A DNA stretch of 64,000 nucleotides from Ascaris suum (GCA_013433145.1 CM024181.1:3162001-3226000), one strand, 5' to 3'; numbered from the stretch's first letter, positions 13,370 to 30,518 are shown. Notes: a model not told the origin generated them from the sequence alone. Made by a program: numbers and translations.

Positions 13370-14396
13370 CTATATTTTTCAAAAAAAAATCATATTTATG
13401 TATAATAATTCGTATATATACAAGTTGGCAAAATCTACTGGCTTATCAGTATAATTCATCGCATATAAATTTCTATGAGATCGCAGCAATTTTACAGCTG
13501 TGAAAGGATCGAATGTAGCTGCTAATAAACGTCGCATTAACACTGGGCAATCTAGTCAGACATACCAGTGTGCATTGTTATTAAAGCTTTTACTTACTAT
13601 GGAATAGATGAGAGTGGTTAAGATTAAACGATACTTAATAATCGTGATTCGCAAGGTTTTAGGGTACTCGGGCTATGATTAGTGAATAGGAAGGGAAAAA
13701 AGCTAGGAAATGGTTGACTCTTCAAATGTGGCTAATGACCCCTCTCCTTCTCTATGGTACACATAATCGGTCGTAACAGGAAAATCGTTCTCAACAGCCA
13801 TTAATGAGGTCCACTCTAAATTTCTTTCAGAAACTGCACTATTAACGAAAGGTAATACCATAGAGTGGAAAGAAATTAATGTTAATAATGATGAAAAATT
13901 CTTTAAGTCGGATTTGGTATGTCTTCAAAATTCCGCAAATAAACAAATAAAAAATAATACGTGAATGTCTGATGTGTCGGTCTGTTCCTTGCTTCGCATG
14001 CTTTACTCGTTCATTTCGCTGCAAATTCAAGACAAATGACGTCATAATAAAAATATTGAAGCATATTTCAATACATTGAGTCACATCTGAGGTTGAAAAC
14101 GGGGGATATCGTTAAGCCACAATTTCCAGAAAAATACAGGTTCATGCTCCAGAAAAAGGATGCGAGAAGTGCTTACATGAAAAACTTAGATGTATTTGTA
14201 GTAAATTGTAAATTAAAATATATAGGTACGAGATCCTGTTTAAGAGAATTACAATGTATTGCAATGTCAATGTGTAGCTTTATCTCACTTGCCCCTCACA
14301 ATATGGAAAGTTTTTCGTTGTTAAACACTCCTGTAAACATCATCGCACAATCAGTGATTAGTCCTATCGTAAAGATATGCGAAGCTAAAACTGTAG

Positions 14397-14897
14397 AAAT
14401 TTCACCTATTTATTTCTGAGCTTTTACGGCTGGGCGATCTTCGGCTTCATATATCAGAATAGTCAGGGTTTCCTAGATCCGACTGAAGGCGCGGAAGAAA
14501 TTGTTGCTTCCAATAGCTCAAAGTAAGTGTCTTTGCCACAAGGAAACAAACTTTGAAGTCGAATAAAAAAATTTACTAAAAATGTGAAATAAAACTATTT
14601 TTTTCCATTTCATCGATGACTTTTTTGAAAATTCCATTGTGCACTGAAAAAATTTCCTTTCCCGGTAAATTTATGAGCATAATACCCTAGTTCCTTGCCA
14701 TCTCATCCCTCTAATGCATCATTAATTCTATAGATCGGCTGAAAAAAAAAGTATCAAAAGAAGTAACCAGTGAGCGGAGAAATCCGCAATTAAGGCAACA
14801 TAATAATGTCGTCGCAACGATTGATGATTTAATAAGAAGCGATACAACCAATGAAACGAATTCCTCGTTCTCATCTGCAGTCACTACGGTATCTTAG
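14397..14897 (+). CDS. C-terminal exons of an unidentified membrane protein (possible frame break)
   Basis: Exon 14397-14522 follows an ACTGTAG acceptor and ends at GTAAGT. It encodes a hydrophobic segment (FTYLFLSFYGWAIFGFIYQ) and then an acidic stretch with GFLDPTEGAEEIV. The next exon starts at 14734 after TTCTATAG. In the frame set by splicing it stops at 14771-14773 (TGA) shortly after an A9 run. If that run were one base shorter, the frame would continue through a Ser/Thr/Asn-rich tail containing VATIDDLIRSDTTNETN to TAG at 14895-14897. The layout suggests a last membrane span followed by a soluble tail. Upstream exons were not identified and the family is unknown. Confidence 0.5.
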
Positions 14898-14899
14898 GA

Positions 14900-17460
14900 T
14901 TAGTACAGAAGTCAGTTAAATTTTCGGTACCAAGCAACATGGCTAAGAGAAGAAGCCGTCTAACGATTGTTATGGGAAATACTAAAAATAATTGGAAATT
15001 CGAGTTGCCCCCTTCGCTCTTTCTATGTATACTTTGTTCTGTGAGATAGCTGTGGAGAGAAATCATTTCATGATCACTCAAATCTATAGTGCTTAGCAAA
15101 ACGACCAAAAACAAAGTAGTTATATTATGACAAAAGTCGGTGAAATGTCGACCCCTATTTATTTATCGGTAATTTCGCTTATACTGCAATTCATGGGTCT
15201 CTAAAGACGTAAAATATTTGGGGCGAATCTTCTCATAATTAGGTCACATCTGATTAAACAAATGGACAAAAAAAAATCACTATCCATTACGCTCGTTTCC
15301 TATGCAATTATAATAGAAATTGGTGCTTTTAATTAAGGAAACTTACACAAAAAATCGGAAATCACAGCAAACATGAACCAAAACGGTTCCGATGAAACCA
15401 TTTGTGAAAAATGAGACGAATAGCATGAAGGAATATTGTTGTTCAACTTCATATGTAAATTATTCGTCATTGAGGACAAAAAATTATTTTGCTATGCAAA
15501 AATTTTTATAAACTTTTCTACTTTTACGACTGTGAACACGACAGCTTTCAAAAAAAAAGGTGAATATTTTCACAACGACTGAATGCAAGGCGGATATTTT
15601 CCACAAAAGATAAAATTTAGCCATAAAATTTGCAGTCAAAAACTTTCTAATGCGAACTTCTGTGATATGCGAGTTGAAGCTACTAGATAAACAAATAGAC
15701 ACGCATACATGTCATGTACATAGAAGTTGGTGCAGAAGTTTTTAGTTGTGCTTTTAGACCGTCGTGTCCTGAAAGCTAAGAACTAGGGAGCTAAGTAAAT
15801 AAGAATTCAACATATCGTTCACCTTTCATATTTTTGATGAATTGCGCAAAAAATTTTAGAAATCGTTACGAACTAAAAAAAAATAAGCAGCAAATTCGCC
15901 TCTTTATTGCAAGAATGAGTCATTTCGCTGAAGTGTTTTACTCTTTTTTTCTGAAATTCTTGAAAGTGCTCACTGTCTTGATTCCACCGTCTGTTTTTTT
16001 TTTCTCTGAAGATCAAAAATGCGGTGTTCGCGATCGGAACCGAGAGCCAGTGCTTGTTGAAGAACGAGTTCGCATTCTTGCTAGAGTAGCACGAAAATCA
16101 AGCAATTGAGGAATATTGATTGTCGCTGCTTCCTCTCCTTGTCCTTATATATAAGGGTCGGAAACGAAATTTTTGAATTGAAGAATTGCATCTGGGAGTA
16201 GGAGCCCTCAAAACCTGCCAGTTTATGTGTTTTGATTATTACGAAAAAAGTATGCTATTATGAAAAAATTATGGGTAGAAACCCGTGATAACTGCAGTCA
16301 AAAATCGTGCTGCAACTTGAAAAGGCGTGGGCGGATTTTCAAATTACAGCCTAATTCAATTCCGATCTCATATTTCTGAATCGGCAAAAGAATGTGGCCA
16401 CAAAAACGATGCAAAAAAATTTAGGCTCTTAAAAATTAGCATCGTTGTTAGCGGAAGTTTCAGAGATCATGCTTGAAGAGCTTCCAAAAGAGAGAGAGGA
16501 AAGAGCACTTCCAGCTCACCATTAAGCAGCACCTGGCAAAAATTGTCAACACATAAAAAAACAATCATCACAGCACCACTAATGACAGCGTTCTAGAGAA
16601 AGGCAGTTCATTATTTTTGTAAAAGCAATAAATACACCGCAATTGTCACACCTATTTTCGTCCAAAACTATCAACGACATCCAGTAAATCGATCTGTCAT
16701 TGCACACATTATCGATTTTATCAACACTGTGCAAACGCAGACTCTGCATACAATCAAACAAATTGGGGAAGTATGCAAGAAAAGCTGGCACATTATGCGC
16801 TTTGCATTCCACTCAAATAAATTATCGTAAATCATCGAAGATTATGAAATATTTAAGCTTGTATTTGGCTTGCATTTTATTCCGTCGTTAAGTTTTAGGT
16901 GATCCAATTGTCCTCATAAATCGACAAAAAAACATTCGCCTTTGCAAATCTTCTTTGCAGAAAACGCATAATAACGACGTCGCTTCAGTATTGCAAGTTA
17001 AAGTAGAGTGTATAATGTATACAATAGGATCACCTCTTATATAGTGCTTCAAGTTGATCCACCCTTTGAAAAAAGTTGCAGAAGTTAAGGCTGGAAAAAA
17101 TTGCATGTATTTTATGCCGGTCTTTTTTAGCTTCACACCGACCGAATTACAAAAGGAAAAAAAAAGCTTATGGATGAACTGCATTGGCAATCGTGTTGAG
17201 CAAGATATGAAGGCACTATTTCACTGATTAATTATTAGTTGGTAATTTATGAAGACGATTGATTGAGTGAAGAGAACGCAAAGACACATTCCCCCATTTA
17301 CTTTATCATCAGACGGGTGGAAATGAAAATTCATGTTTTGTGAGACGTCAGCTGGAGAGGAAAACGACTTCTGTAAGAATGCATGTAATTTTTTTGAGCG
17401 CCAGTAGATGTTCGCAATTTTTTTCTCGGTCAATGAATCAACTTGAGCGATGATGTTGTA
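14900..17460. other. No gene recognised
   Basis: Contains open frames on both strands (for example 15834-16109 on +, 16579-17190 on -) with some protein-like composition, including a CVFC..C cluster on the minus strand near 16970. None has convincing splice sites or family resemblance. Part of it may be the 5' portion of the decayed retroelement that follows. Confidence 0.4.
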
Positions 17461-17465
17461 AGAGT

Positions 17466-18930
17466 TTGTTTTGTGGCATATTGGACAACATACGCATCAA
17501 GAATCACAACTCTTGGCGTGCAAATGTCACACAGATAGACAAATGTAGTTTTGATGCGCTTCACAAATATAAATTCGTGGAAACATATGAGAAGCAGATT
17601 TATTCTGAAGCTGATAAATTTACATTTTTAAATTTAAAATCGAATATCTATATCAAGGATTGTTCCGGTTTCTGTGATATGTGCACTAAGTCCACTAATT
17701 TCTTAAATTACGCTAGCAAATTCTGCACTTCTCTAGAAAAATTAAAAATCACATAACGAGCACTATTTTTGACCACTGCCGCGAAGGAACATTTCCGATC
17801 GATTCAACATTATGAGCCGTATGGTCAAGAAACATTCTCTAAATGCGTTAGCAATTTAGTAACCAAACGCACAAAAATTTCGAGAGGGAATAGGAAGAAA
17901 CGAGTTATTCACCGACTGAAAAACTCGTTAGGCCACCGATTTGAAGTATAGAAATTTTCTATTCTCTCTATTCTCTATTAAGTGCAAACTGTTCGCCGAT
18001 TTTTGTGGAACATTTTTAAGCAGGACGATAGCCCTCTGCCGGATTTCGCTCTCAAATCAACGGCTTCACACTATGTATTTAGTACGATATCTACTATGAC
18101 CGCTATATCCAAACTTAGCACTAGTTTTTCGTTTTTCTCAAGGCATGCTGAGGCTAAGATCTCAGTTCCTCTAAGTATGATTTTCCAGCGAAGTATTTCG
18201 TTTTGCGCAGTCCTCTCGGCATGGAACATGGTAACATCACCTCCTTGTGAATAAATTCTCCATTCTACATTTGTAGAAAATTATCGGCGTTGACAGCTTG
18301 CAACGTTATGAAAATCATTGTGAAATACGCTATACCTGGTTAGCACCTGTCCTGTAAATTTATTAATGTTTCACAGCATGGCTTTCTAATTGATCGGTCT
18401 TATTTCTTCCGTGGGCGACTAGATCGCTGTAATTCATCAGAAAATTCAAACTAATGTAGTATACACTGACGATACAAAAGCTTTCGACGTTATTTGTCAT
18501 AGAACACTCTTGCATATATCAAAAACTTATGTTATTCCTCACCCTTTGCTAAAACGGTTGCAATCGTTTCTCTTAAATTGTTCTATAAAGGTTGAAGTTG
18601 GTGGAATTTCTTTCATTCAATTGTGAAATTATCAGTGGGTGTTGTTTAAGGAAGTGTACTGGACCCACTATTTTTCTTGCTCAATGAAAACGATGTCGCC
18701 TATAATCTCTTGAGCCTTTTGGCAGACAGTCACATTCGGATAAAGATTATCGGTGTTGAAAGATTGGCATTCCGTTGAGTGAAATTCGATTTTATTCTAT
18801 GTTACAAGATATTAATTTTATTTTTCATTCGAAAGTATTTTCTCGTTCGCTAATAAACGCGATCGAAGAACTCATGGATATCAGCGATGGTTCACATATG
18901 GAATAAACTTCCAAAGTGTGTTATTGAATG
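17466..18930 (+). mobile_element. Decayed non-LTR (LINE) retrotransposon, CR1/Jockey-like
   Basis: Fragments of a LINE ORF2 lie in order on the plus strand, broken by stops and frameshifts. A pre-RT segment around 18000-18045 reads WNIFKQDDSPLPDF. Around 18155-18235 are PLSMIFQRSISF and a match to the W-K-A-V-T-P block. The RT palm region at 18450-18560 reads YTDDTKAFDVICHRTLLH, followed by IPHPLLKRLQSFLLN. A degraded C-terminal block lies near 18880-18930. Element ends, target-site duplications and poly(A) were not found, and the endonuclease part was not recognised. The copy cannot encode a protein. Confidence 0.75.
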
Positions 18931-20330
18931 AGAAAAGCTTCCTTCATTTCATAGTCACTTTGATTCATTCGATTTAATTGGCCCTAACTAATCGCATCTC
19001 TTTTATTGAAAAGTCGTTCCTGCACCTTTTAAGTTATAAATTCCACATATGTAAACATATTTTGCATTTTGTTTTTCATTTCCTATGTCCTCTCAAAGTT
19101 TTATTCCTATACTCCATACTATTATCCGTTCGTCGACACTCTTACTCATCTCGTTTAATCCGTGCACTTGACCCCGCACAAAATTCTTTTGTGAATATTC
19201 TTGAGTCTGTGTGTTGCTTAGTAAATGTTTGCTCGCTTCATTATTTATGTATATATTTCCATTGCTATTTGCACTTTCCCTTTTTTTCTTTTTGAGTAAA
19301 TATTTCAATCAATAAAATAAATCAATATTCCAAACAACAAATTCATCGTCCTCAATTATTCATTTGTTAGAAGAGTCACCTGTTTCAATACGAAATACGT
19401 ATCACACCTTCCCACATATCTTATCTCTTTGACAATTTCCAAATTTTTACAATTCGATCACCTGGAATCAAGATATAACTTAAGACAGTTGAGATTATAC
19501 CTGTTTCCTAGTTGTTTTTTTTGCAGCAGAAGATTTATTAAGTGAATTAAAATAATTTAAAAATCGATTGAATGAATTTATTATTTCATCACTTCCATAA
19601 TTTGTTTTATTATTTACGCAATAAACAATACAATTCAAATAAAGAATGTCATATCGGTGATACTATAGATTTTCTCGATATCATGTTCGGGCACATATTT
19701 CGTGAATTGTGGAGTGCATTGTGATTTCTGCAAAATATTCGCATTTTTTTTTTCAATAATGCAATTATATTGTTTGAATCCGTTGTTTTTTCATCATATT
19801 GATAAAACATATTAAAATATATGCGAAGCAGATGACAAATATTTCATTCTCTCGCTAGAAGCTCTCTTTTATTGCGTTACACTCGTGATTCCAGTAAAAA
19901 TATCTTCATATAAACTGACCTCTCATCGAATAATTGCGAAAAAATAAACAGATGAACGAGAATGGAGAAGCAACTAGAAAAAAATGAAGGTGAAATGAAA
20001 ATGGAAGAAATTTTATAGAAGTGCAAAATCTGTGGAAAATACCAAATGAATCATTAAAAATTTCGTAATTTTATTTCCTTGGCGATGCATTCATTCGTTT
20101 TTTTTTTCCACTCTCAAATTTTGCTTACACAGCAAATAACACTTTTACAATCATTTCTTCATGACCTATATTTTCGCATGGTAAGAGATCATCATTGGTG
20201 GTAGTGGTTTATTGTTTAATCTAGTTGATCTAAAGTTTGAATAAAAACTCGAATTGATATAATTGCGCAATCATGCTCAAAAATGCTTATCGCATTAACG
20301 AAAAAATATTAACCTTGAATTATTATAAAC
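18931..20330. other. No gene recognised
   Basis: Mostly AT-rich. An open frame at 18978-19295 on the plus strand could be the last, unrecognised part of the retroelement. The left side may hold the 3' end of the minus-strand acetyltransferase gene. Confidence 0.4.
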
Positions 20331-20336
20331 TCTCAC

Positions 20337-23399
<3,063 letters not shown>

Positions 23400-23410
23400 C
23401 TATGTTTATA

Positions 23411-24105
23411 TAATAAAATATAAATATAATATAAATATAAATATAAAAATATAAATATAAATATAAATATATAATATAAATATAAATATAAATATAAATA
23501 TATATATATAAATATATAAATATAAATATAATATAAATATAAATATAAATATAAATATAAATATAAATATAAATATAAATATAAATATAAATATAAATAT
23601 AAATATAATATATAAATATAATATAAATATAAATATAAATATAAATATAAATATAATATAAATATAAATATAAATATAAATAAATATAAATATAAATATA
23701 AATATAAATATAAATATAAATATAAATATATATAAATATAATAAATATAAATATAAATAAATATAAATATAAATATAAATATAAATAAATATAAATATAA
23801 ATATAATATATAAATATAAATATAAATATAAATATAAATATAAATATAAATATAATATAAATATAAATAAATATAAATATAAATATAAATATAAATATAA
23901 ATATAAATATAAATATAAATATAAATATAAATATAAATATAAATATAAATATAAATATAAATATAATATATATAAATATAAATATAAATAAATATAAATA
24001 TAAATATAAATATAAATATAAATATAAATATATAAATATAAATATAAATATATAAAATATAAATATAAATATAAATATAAATATAAATATAAATATAAAT
24101 ATAAT
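23411..24105. repeat. AAATAT hexamer array, about 0.7 kb
   Basis: Imperfect tandem AAATAT/ATAAAT units with occasional ATAT and AAAT slips. The long open frame it produces on the minus strand is an artefact of the repeat. It lies in the first intron of the acetyltransferase and ends about 12 bp from an acceptor. Confidence 0.97.
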
Positions 24106-24109
24106 CAAA

Positions 24110-26300
24110 TACAAATATATTTATTTATTTATTTAATCGAGAAACCGATAGCATTGGTTAGCGTGATATATTTTCAATGTGATTCACTTCTGACTGTTGC
24201 AGCGGCGATCAAAGTCAATAAATGCGAATTTGACGCTTACAGGAAGGGAAAACTAAAAAAAGATCGATCCTACCAGATGGACTGGAAAGTGGCATTGCGC
24301 TTCTCAACGTAATTTCACCGAAAAAAAAACTATTCCTAGATATCGTTGCACTTCAATTCAACGTTGGTTGTAAACACTCTCTATTGCCCCAGTCTTTAAG
24401 TGTTGAGAATCGAAAAATGCGCTAAATAAATATGGTATAATTCTTAGTAAATCCAGTTTCACCATTAAATAAAATTTGTCGTGGAAAATTTTTGCATCGA
24501 AAAAACATAAGAATTTAAGTTGGAATTGAAATATTTTAGGAAAATGAAAAATTGAAATTCCAAAAATGAAAAGAAAAATCTTCGGCCATAAAAATTTGGG
24601 AAACGAACGACTTCCACGCTTCATTCGATATTATCTAATATAAAGGACATTAAAATGTTCTGTCGAATTTTGTGCTTTCTTCCAAACATGCAAAATAACC
24701 AAATTATGCATAATATAAAATATACATCTAATAAACCACATCACTGATACCTCACAAATTAAAACTGCTAATCCATGAAAAACGTAGATCGTGAAAATGG
24801 ATAGGAAATTTTATACTATTATAAAGTGAAAAAAGATTTTCGAAAATCCTTAATACTTCCTTTCAGTATGACTCATCCAGCAAACAAAGGAAGACAGCCC
24901 ATACACTGCAATTAGCAAACGAATTATGCGATAGTGTAATAAACTGCGAAAATAACAGAGTCATCACTAATTTTCGTAAAATTTTGAAAGATTCATTACT
25001 TGGTGAATTGTTTTTCTTTGAAGGGGAAAGGTGGGCGGCAGTGATTTTCGGTTTTTACTCAACTTCCTGTGAAATTTTCTCCACAATTGTCGAATTGTGT
25101 TGTTAATTCCAAAAGTTTTTCTTTCCTTCAAATGTTCTATCAAATTGTAAAGCGCCGACCGATTTAGGATGTGAGGGGGTGCAAGTGGAAGCTGGTGTTA
25201 GTTTATTGCAATCAGGTGATGAAATTGTTATGCCGCCATTTTCGCCTCAAACAATAGATCCAATGCAATGCAAAATGCAACGCAGCGGTTAGCAAATTGG
25301 AGTCTTTAGACTTGAAAAAATTCGCATCACACAACATTTCCCACTAAATTTCAACAATTCAGTAATTGTAAATTCATTTCAATTAATGCAACAAAAGCTT
25401 TACAAATTGCAATATTTCGAATTTTCACATATTTGCGGCACTCATAATCGTCCTCAATATCGACTTGCACCAGTCATATTTTTGCAATAACAATAGAAAC
25501 CAAAAATTGCAACAAAGTTTTACATTTAGTTTTGGCGACAGTATCATGAAGTTTTTCAGTGCCGAGTATTTTTTCATAGCAATCATAGTCACGGAATTTA
25601 CGCACCCACTGATTGCTCTTGTTACTCGCATGCAACATTGCACTAAAATCCTCTTTACTTCCACGTACGAATTGCAATCTTTCGAGCACTGCAATCGAAC
25701 AATTTTACACATATTAAATGCAACATTTATTTGCTAAAATTGCAAAATAACGTTTTGCAAATTTCTACTGAATAGCTTGATCGATATTTTCAGCTTATGA
25801 TTTCAATTAGCGTCTAAAATCTAGGCGAACAAGAGTTGCATTGCAGAAACTTGGTTGCTTAATCGAATAGTCAACCCATCCTCTTTCTTTATCTAATAAC
25901 ATGAATCACTAGTTTGATGGCACCAAAAATTGAATACCATTCATTTTCTCAGATCGATTTTGGCAAGGACTTTCAAAAAACTACGAATGGATTTAATAAG
26001 CTGTTACATTTATCTACGATGATACATTTTAAAGTAAGTATTGCATTTCACTTATTTAATAAATACATCTATATTTAAAATGTTTTGTGTTTCTCTTATG
26101 GAATGTAAAATTTAAAACGATAAAATATCCATTCTTCTATTCTTTTAGCCAACGTTTTTTTTTTTTTTTGCATAAAATTCGACACCGCTAATTAAATAAA
26201 ACACGTTGAAATATAATAAGAGGAAAATTTCACAAATTTCCACAAAACGTTTCCACCATCATTACAGTGATATTTAAGAAAGGAACCATCGATTTCGTAA
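24110..26300. other. No gene recognised
   Basis: AT-rich. Possible but unsupported coding pieces lie at 24180-24300 and on the plus strand ending at a TAG at 25290-25292 (MPPFSPQTIDPMQCKMQRSG). Neither could be tied to a gene. Confidence 0.4.
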
Positions 26301-26302
26301 TA

Positions 26303-26469
26303 CTATCCTCTGAAACCTGTAAATGTTAGTAAAAAAAGAGATATTTGATGGCTTACAATTGGGTGCTGATGCGGGATCGGAGTCATACTCAAAATCGTCG
26401 TCCATGTTAAGTGAATCGTCACTAAATTTCAACGAACCGACCGCGCTTGTTTGATCCCAAGATGCTTTT
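26303..26469 (-). CDS. Terminal exons of an unidentified protein
   Basis: Exon 26469-26357 (113 nt) follows a TATATAG acceptor and ends at GTAAGC. It encodes an acidic Ser/Asp segment including SLKFSDDSLNMDDDFEYDSD. A 40-nt intron with a clean poly-T tract and TTTACAG acceptor leads to a 14-nt exon, 26316-26303, that supplies a stop after CFRG. Splice signals and phase agree, which is why it is called despite its small size. No family is recognised and upstream exons were not found. Confidence 0.45.
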
Positions 26470-28030
26470 CTATATATGATTTGCTCATTATAGCGCAACG
26501 AAGAGACAAACCATTAGGTACGAAAATGCTACCAGAAACAACGACTATTACGCTTTCACTCGGCATGAAGCATACGTACACTACGTTAAATGCTTGGTGG
26601 ATCGACGCTCTGACGTCTAACGGTCGAAGTCTGCGGTACGGCCGAACATTTTGAATTTTTGAGCTTCATTCAAGAGAATTTACAATTGTTTCGCATTTGC
26701 TTAAAAATTGACCCTTCCCCTCTCGGAGGCATATCAGTACCTGATTATTAATAATTGTCTAGAGGTTATGAAGCGATATTGAAGGACTGCATGAACGTAT
26801 GGAACTTCATCTTCCTGCTGCAGTTCCTCTGCAATTCGTTATTTTTACTGGCATTTCATTCAACTCCTGGGGTTTGTGCTTCATAGCTAAAGGTCGAGCT
26901 AAATCTAGTTCCACATGTGAGCATTGAAAACTCGAAGTGCAAGCATGCTCGCGAAGAGCTAAAATCAAATTCTCCTAGTCGTTAACTCTTTATCTTATCC
27001 AACTCGCGTTAATTAATATTCAAAATTGCTTACTTATCTTTTCTCAGAAGCGTTTTATATTCAAAGGCAATGCATATTTTTCTTCAGTTTCAATAGCAGT
27101 CTTCGATTCTAGGTGGGACCCTTTAAAATAACGACTATATCAGTGCATTCTTTTAAAGAGGGATCCACTTTTTATTACTCCCAATAGGAATCATCATTCC
27201 AAATTTCTTTTCCAATATTTTTAGAAATGATCGTTTATTCAAAAAGTATAATAAATTCGGAATTTTATAGTCGTTTATTTTTTAGTAGCCATTAGCCGAT
27301 CAAAAAATGCTGAAAAGATTGGCAATTTTGGAATTTAAACGACCATATTTTTTGATTTTATGTGAATACGCTCCGCTTACTATTTCAGGTTATTGGCATT
27401 GTTCTAACTATTAACGAAATAGTATGGCAGATTATTCATTCAGTCGAATGCATAGAATAAAGAATATTAAAAAATGTATGACTAATTGCTTGGATGGCTA
27501 TTATTTTAAAATTTTTATAAAGCAATTAGCTAATGAATCATTTGCATAACATCTTTCATCAATATTACAAAATAGATGAAAAAATAATTACTATATTTAT
27601 ACTTTACAAAAATATAATAGTGTCGAAATTAAAGAATCACTTATAATATTAGAGCCATAAATTTAGAATGAGCTTATATAAATATTGCGGTGATAAAATT
27701 TATTCGTATTTAAAAGATAAAATATATGTAAACTTACGATATCTATAGTTAAATTTTTATTGCAAATATATGTTTGATTTAATTTCAATAAAATTTTGGT
27801 TCGTTATAGAAGCTATGAGCATAAAACAAAAGCTAGAAAATGCGAACTACTAATCTCAGTATTTATTTCATTCATTTATTTTTATTTATTTATGAGAAAA
27901 CATACAAAAAGTATGTAAGTAAAAAACAACAAAGAACAACAAGGCGTCCGCAAAGCGACATTCAGTACGGAAGTGCAGCGGTAGTATGAAAATCAAAGCA
28001 ACTCAGTCGCAGCCTAAAAGCTAAAGCAGT
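26470..28030. other. No gene recognised
   Basis: AT-rich. A moderately GC-rich patch at 26500-26660 has open frames on both strands but no homology I can name. Confidence 0.4.
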
Positions 28031-28039
28031 GGGTGCATC

Positions 28040-28840
28040 AAAGATACTGGCAGGAAGCAGCCTCCAGGCTCATACAACACGAAGCTGGAAACTGTGCAAA
28101 ACATTGGCTAGGCTGCAAGATTTTTTGGCCAGATGGATTTGATGCCCACGCGACGAAGGGAGGAGCATAGCAAAGTATTTCTGACAGCAGGATGTCCGAA
28201 AAGCCGCACAGAGTTTTATAATAGAGAATCTTAAGCTTTTAATATTGCAGCGATTCCGATTAAAGGTTTTCGATCTGTTAGTATGCTTTTGCTTATATGG
28301 GTCGCGACAAATTCTGTGAAAAACAACACGGAAGAAGCATTTCTGGACACCCTCTAAGAGCTTGATATCAGAAATCAAGCAGGGAGACCATGCAAGAATG
28401 CAATATTATAAGATGAGCTGGCGGCCAATGATGAAGACCTTTCGATAATATCCAATACACTATGCTACAATGCGCTGAGAATACAGTTCGCAATTTTCCA
28501 CGACTTTTCAGCAACATTGCAACACTACAATCTTTAGTGAAGTTGAGGGTCAATTCTAATACTGTCGTTAAGAACATCATCTATAATAGAACGAAGCCTA
28601 TCCCCTTGCTTAAGAAAACATTCGTGGCGGGAGTTGATATGAAGCATATGGCAATTCTCATGAAAGGTATTTAATTGCTATAATTTCGATCATTTGATGA
28701 ATGCATCAAGGTCATTCTGCCGAATATGGAAATCACATGCACGGTCATAGAGTGTACAATGAATTCTGAGGACATCAGCAAAGAGATTGATACTACTAAA
28801 AATACCATCAGAAATATCAGCCAATTACTTGTTACTTGAT
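28040..28840 (-). mobile_element. Decayed LINE ORF2 C-terminal fragment
   Basis: On the minus strand, in order: NLFADVLRIHCTLYD and RQNDLDAF near 28820-28710 (the F-A-D-D box and following helix of a LINE reverse transcriptase, here degraded). A thumb region with frameshifts follows. Then come AHLIILHSCMVSLLDF and ISDIKLLEGVQKCFFRVVFH at 28420-28310, matching the LLE-VQRRFTR block of CR1-like elements. The remainder reads through KTFNRNRCNIKSLRFSIIKL. The fragment is interrupted by stops and cannot be active. It covers the part of ORF2 that is poorly preserved in the plus-strand copy at 17.5-18.9 kb. Confidence 0.72.
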
Positions 28841-28849
28841 ACTATTTGT

Positions 28850-30515
28850 TTTGAGAAATCAACAAAATGCTATTTATTTTTTCAACGGAAAATAATTCAA
28901 TAATTCGAGGCGCAAATGAAAATACAAGAACGAAAAACAATCGTTTCAATTTTATAAAATGATTACAAAAAAAAGCGCTGAAAATGGTCGAAAGGTTTAT
29001 AAGTCATGATTATCGTGTTACAAATTCCAGGTAAGTAGGAGAGAATTAATAGGCCGAAATAATGAACGGAGTATACTTTATTTTATGAACTCTAAAAGAG
29101 GTGTTTATTGAAAATGCGAACTTATAAAAGAAAAAAAAAGAAGCGGAAAAATAAATACCACATCAAAGTAGAATAAAACATAGATTGACGAAGAGTTGGT
29201 GAATAGCCGAAAAGAGTATAGATGATCTAAACAAGTTGTTTTCAAGGACAACCCACCGTATGGATTAACGTGGCGTCGATACGGGTCGCCTAGGAAAACC
29301 ATTAAAATGCGAAAACAACAAGTTCGTAAAGAATTTTTTCAAACAATATTACACACATAGAATATTTGGATTTATATTTAAAATATGGCTATTTTTAATC
29401 AATGCGCCCTAGCACCTAGCCAACATATGCGTTATTTATGTTTCAATCATTTGACTACCTAATTAATCTCGTAAATGGGTATTACACGGAATAATTAGCA
29501 AAGAAATAGGTTTTAAAAACACCGAATAATGCGCTAATGTTTCAAATGTTTCGACTGCTGCTGCAAATCATTTAAAAAATTAGTAATGACGACAGTGTAA
29601 GATCGATATTTTCGGCGTGAAAATTGTAAAATTTGCCGCAAAATGGTATAAACTTTTGCAACAGTATCGATCGTTGCGAATTGCAACCAATCCAGTTGCA
29701 AAAATAAATAAGCATTTTTTTGCAAGATTTTCATGCCTATAGCTCTTACTGATGGATCAACACAAAAGTTAATATGGATGTGATAACACAGTGATTGTGC
29801 TATATTCAGCAAAAATTCTATCCCCACGCTTTATCAGTTCTCGACTAGAAATTACTCGAGCAGGTAAGTAAACCTATAAAAACGCAAAGATGCATCATCG
29901 TCATATAGGCTCCGAAAAAGTAAAATTGCGAATAGCACATAAAAAGCAATCACGACGCTGTGGAAAATTTATCTGCTCAAGCATTTCTTTGGAATTTCCA
30001 CACCCTCTACAAAAAAAAAAATTCAAATTCGTCGTTGCAATTCATTCGTAAATGAAGAGCATCACAACAATTGAATGATTTCAAACCGTATAAAAGCTTT
30101 CACTGATACGCTCTTCACAAAAAAAAAACGCATTCTTTTCATTACACTTTTTTTCCTGGGAAAATTTTCATGCTATTCATATCGGTGGAAAATTCATCTT
30201 CACTTAGTTATTTAGCGTTCGATAGAAAAATGACGGACGAAAAAGGAAACGATTGAAGTTTAACGTTATTTTATTGCCTAAGGCAAAACAAACCAACAAA
30301 AATGAAGCAGACATTGCTAAAAAAAATCAAATTTCCTTTAGAAGAAAGCATAAAAATGATTGAAAAAACATTTATTTTTGCTAATCAATTGCTATTACTG
30401 TACATATGAAAAGACATAAAGTATAGCGAAACTTATTTCACCCAAAACGATGAATAATTACATAAAACTAAAAATGGCAAATAGCCAGACTAAATATTAT
30501 TTCTCTTTATATTTT
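28850..30515. other. No gene recognised
   Basis: AT-rich sequence with A and T runs and only short chance frames. Upstream exons of the + strand exon at 30519 may lie here but were not found. Confidence 0.4.
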
Positions 30516-30518
30516 CAG

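Noticed and set aside
25110..25292. Plus-strand frame ending MPPFSPQTIDPMQCKMQRSG and stop
   Set aside because: It looks partly protein-like, but there is no clear acceptor, no upstream exon and no homology, so it is mentioned only as a regional note.
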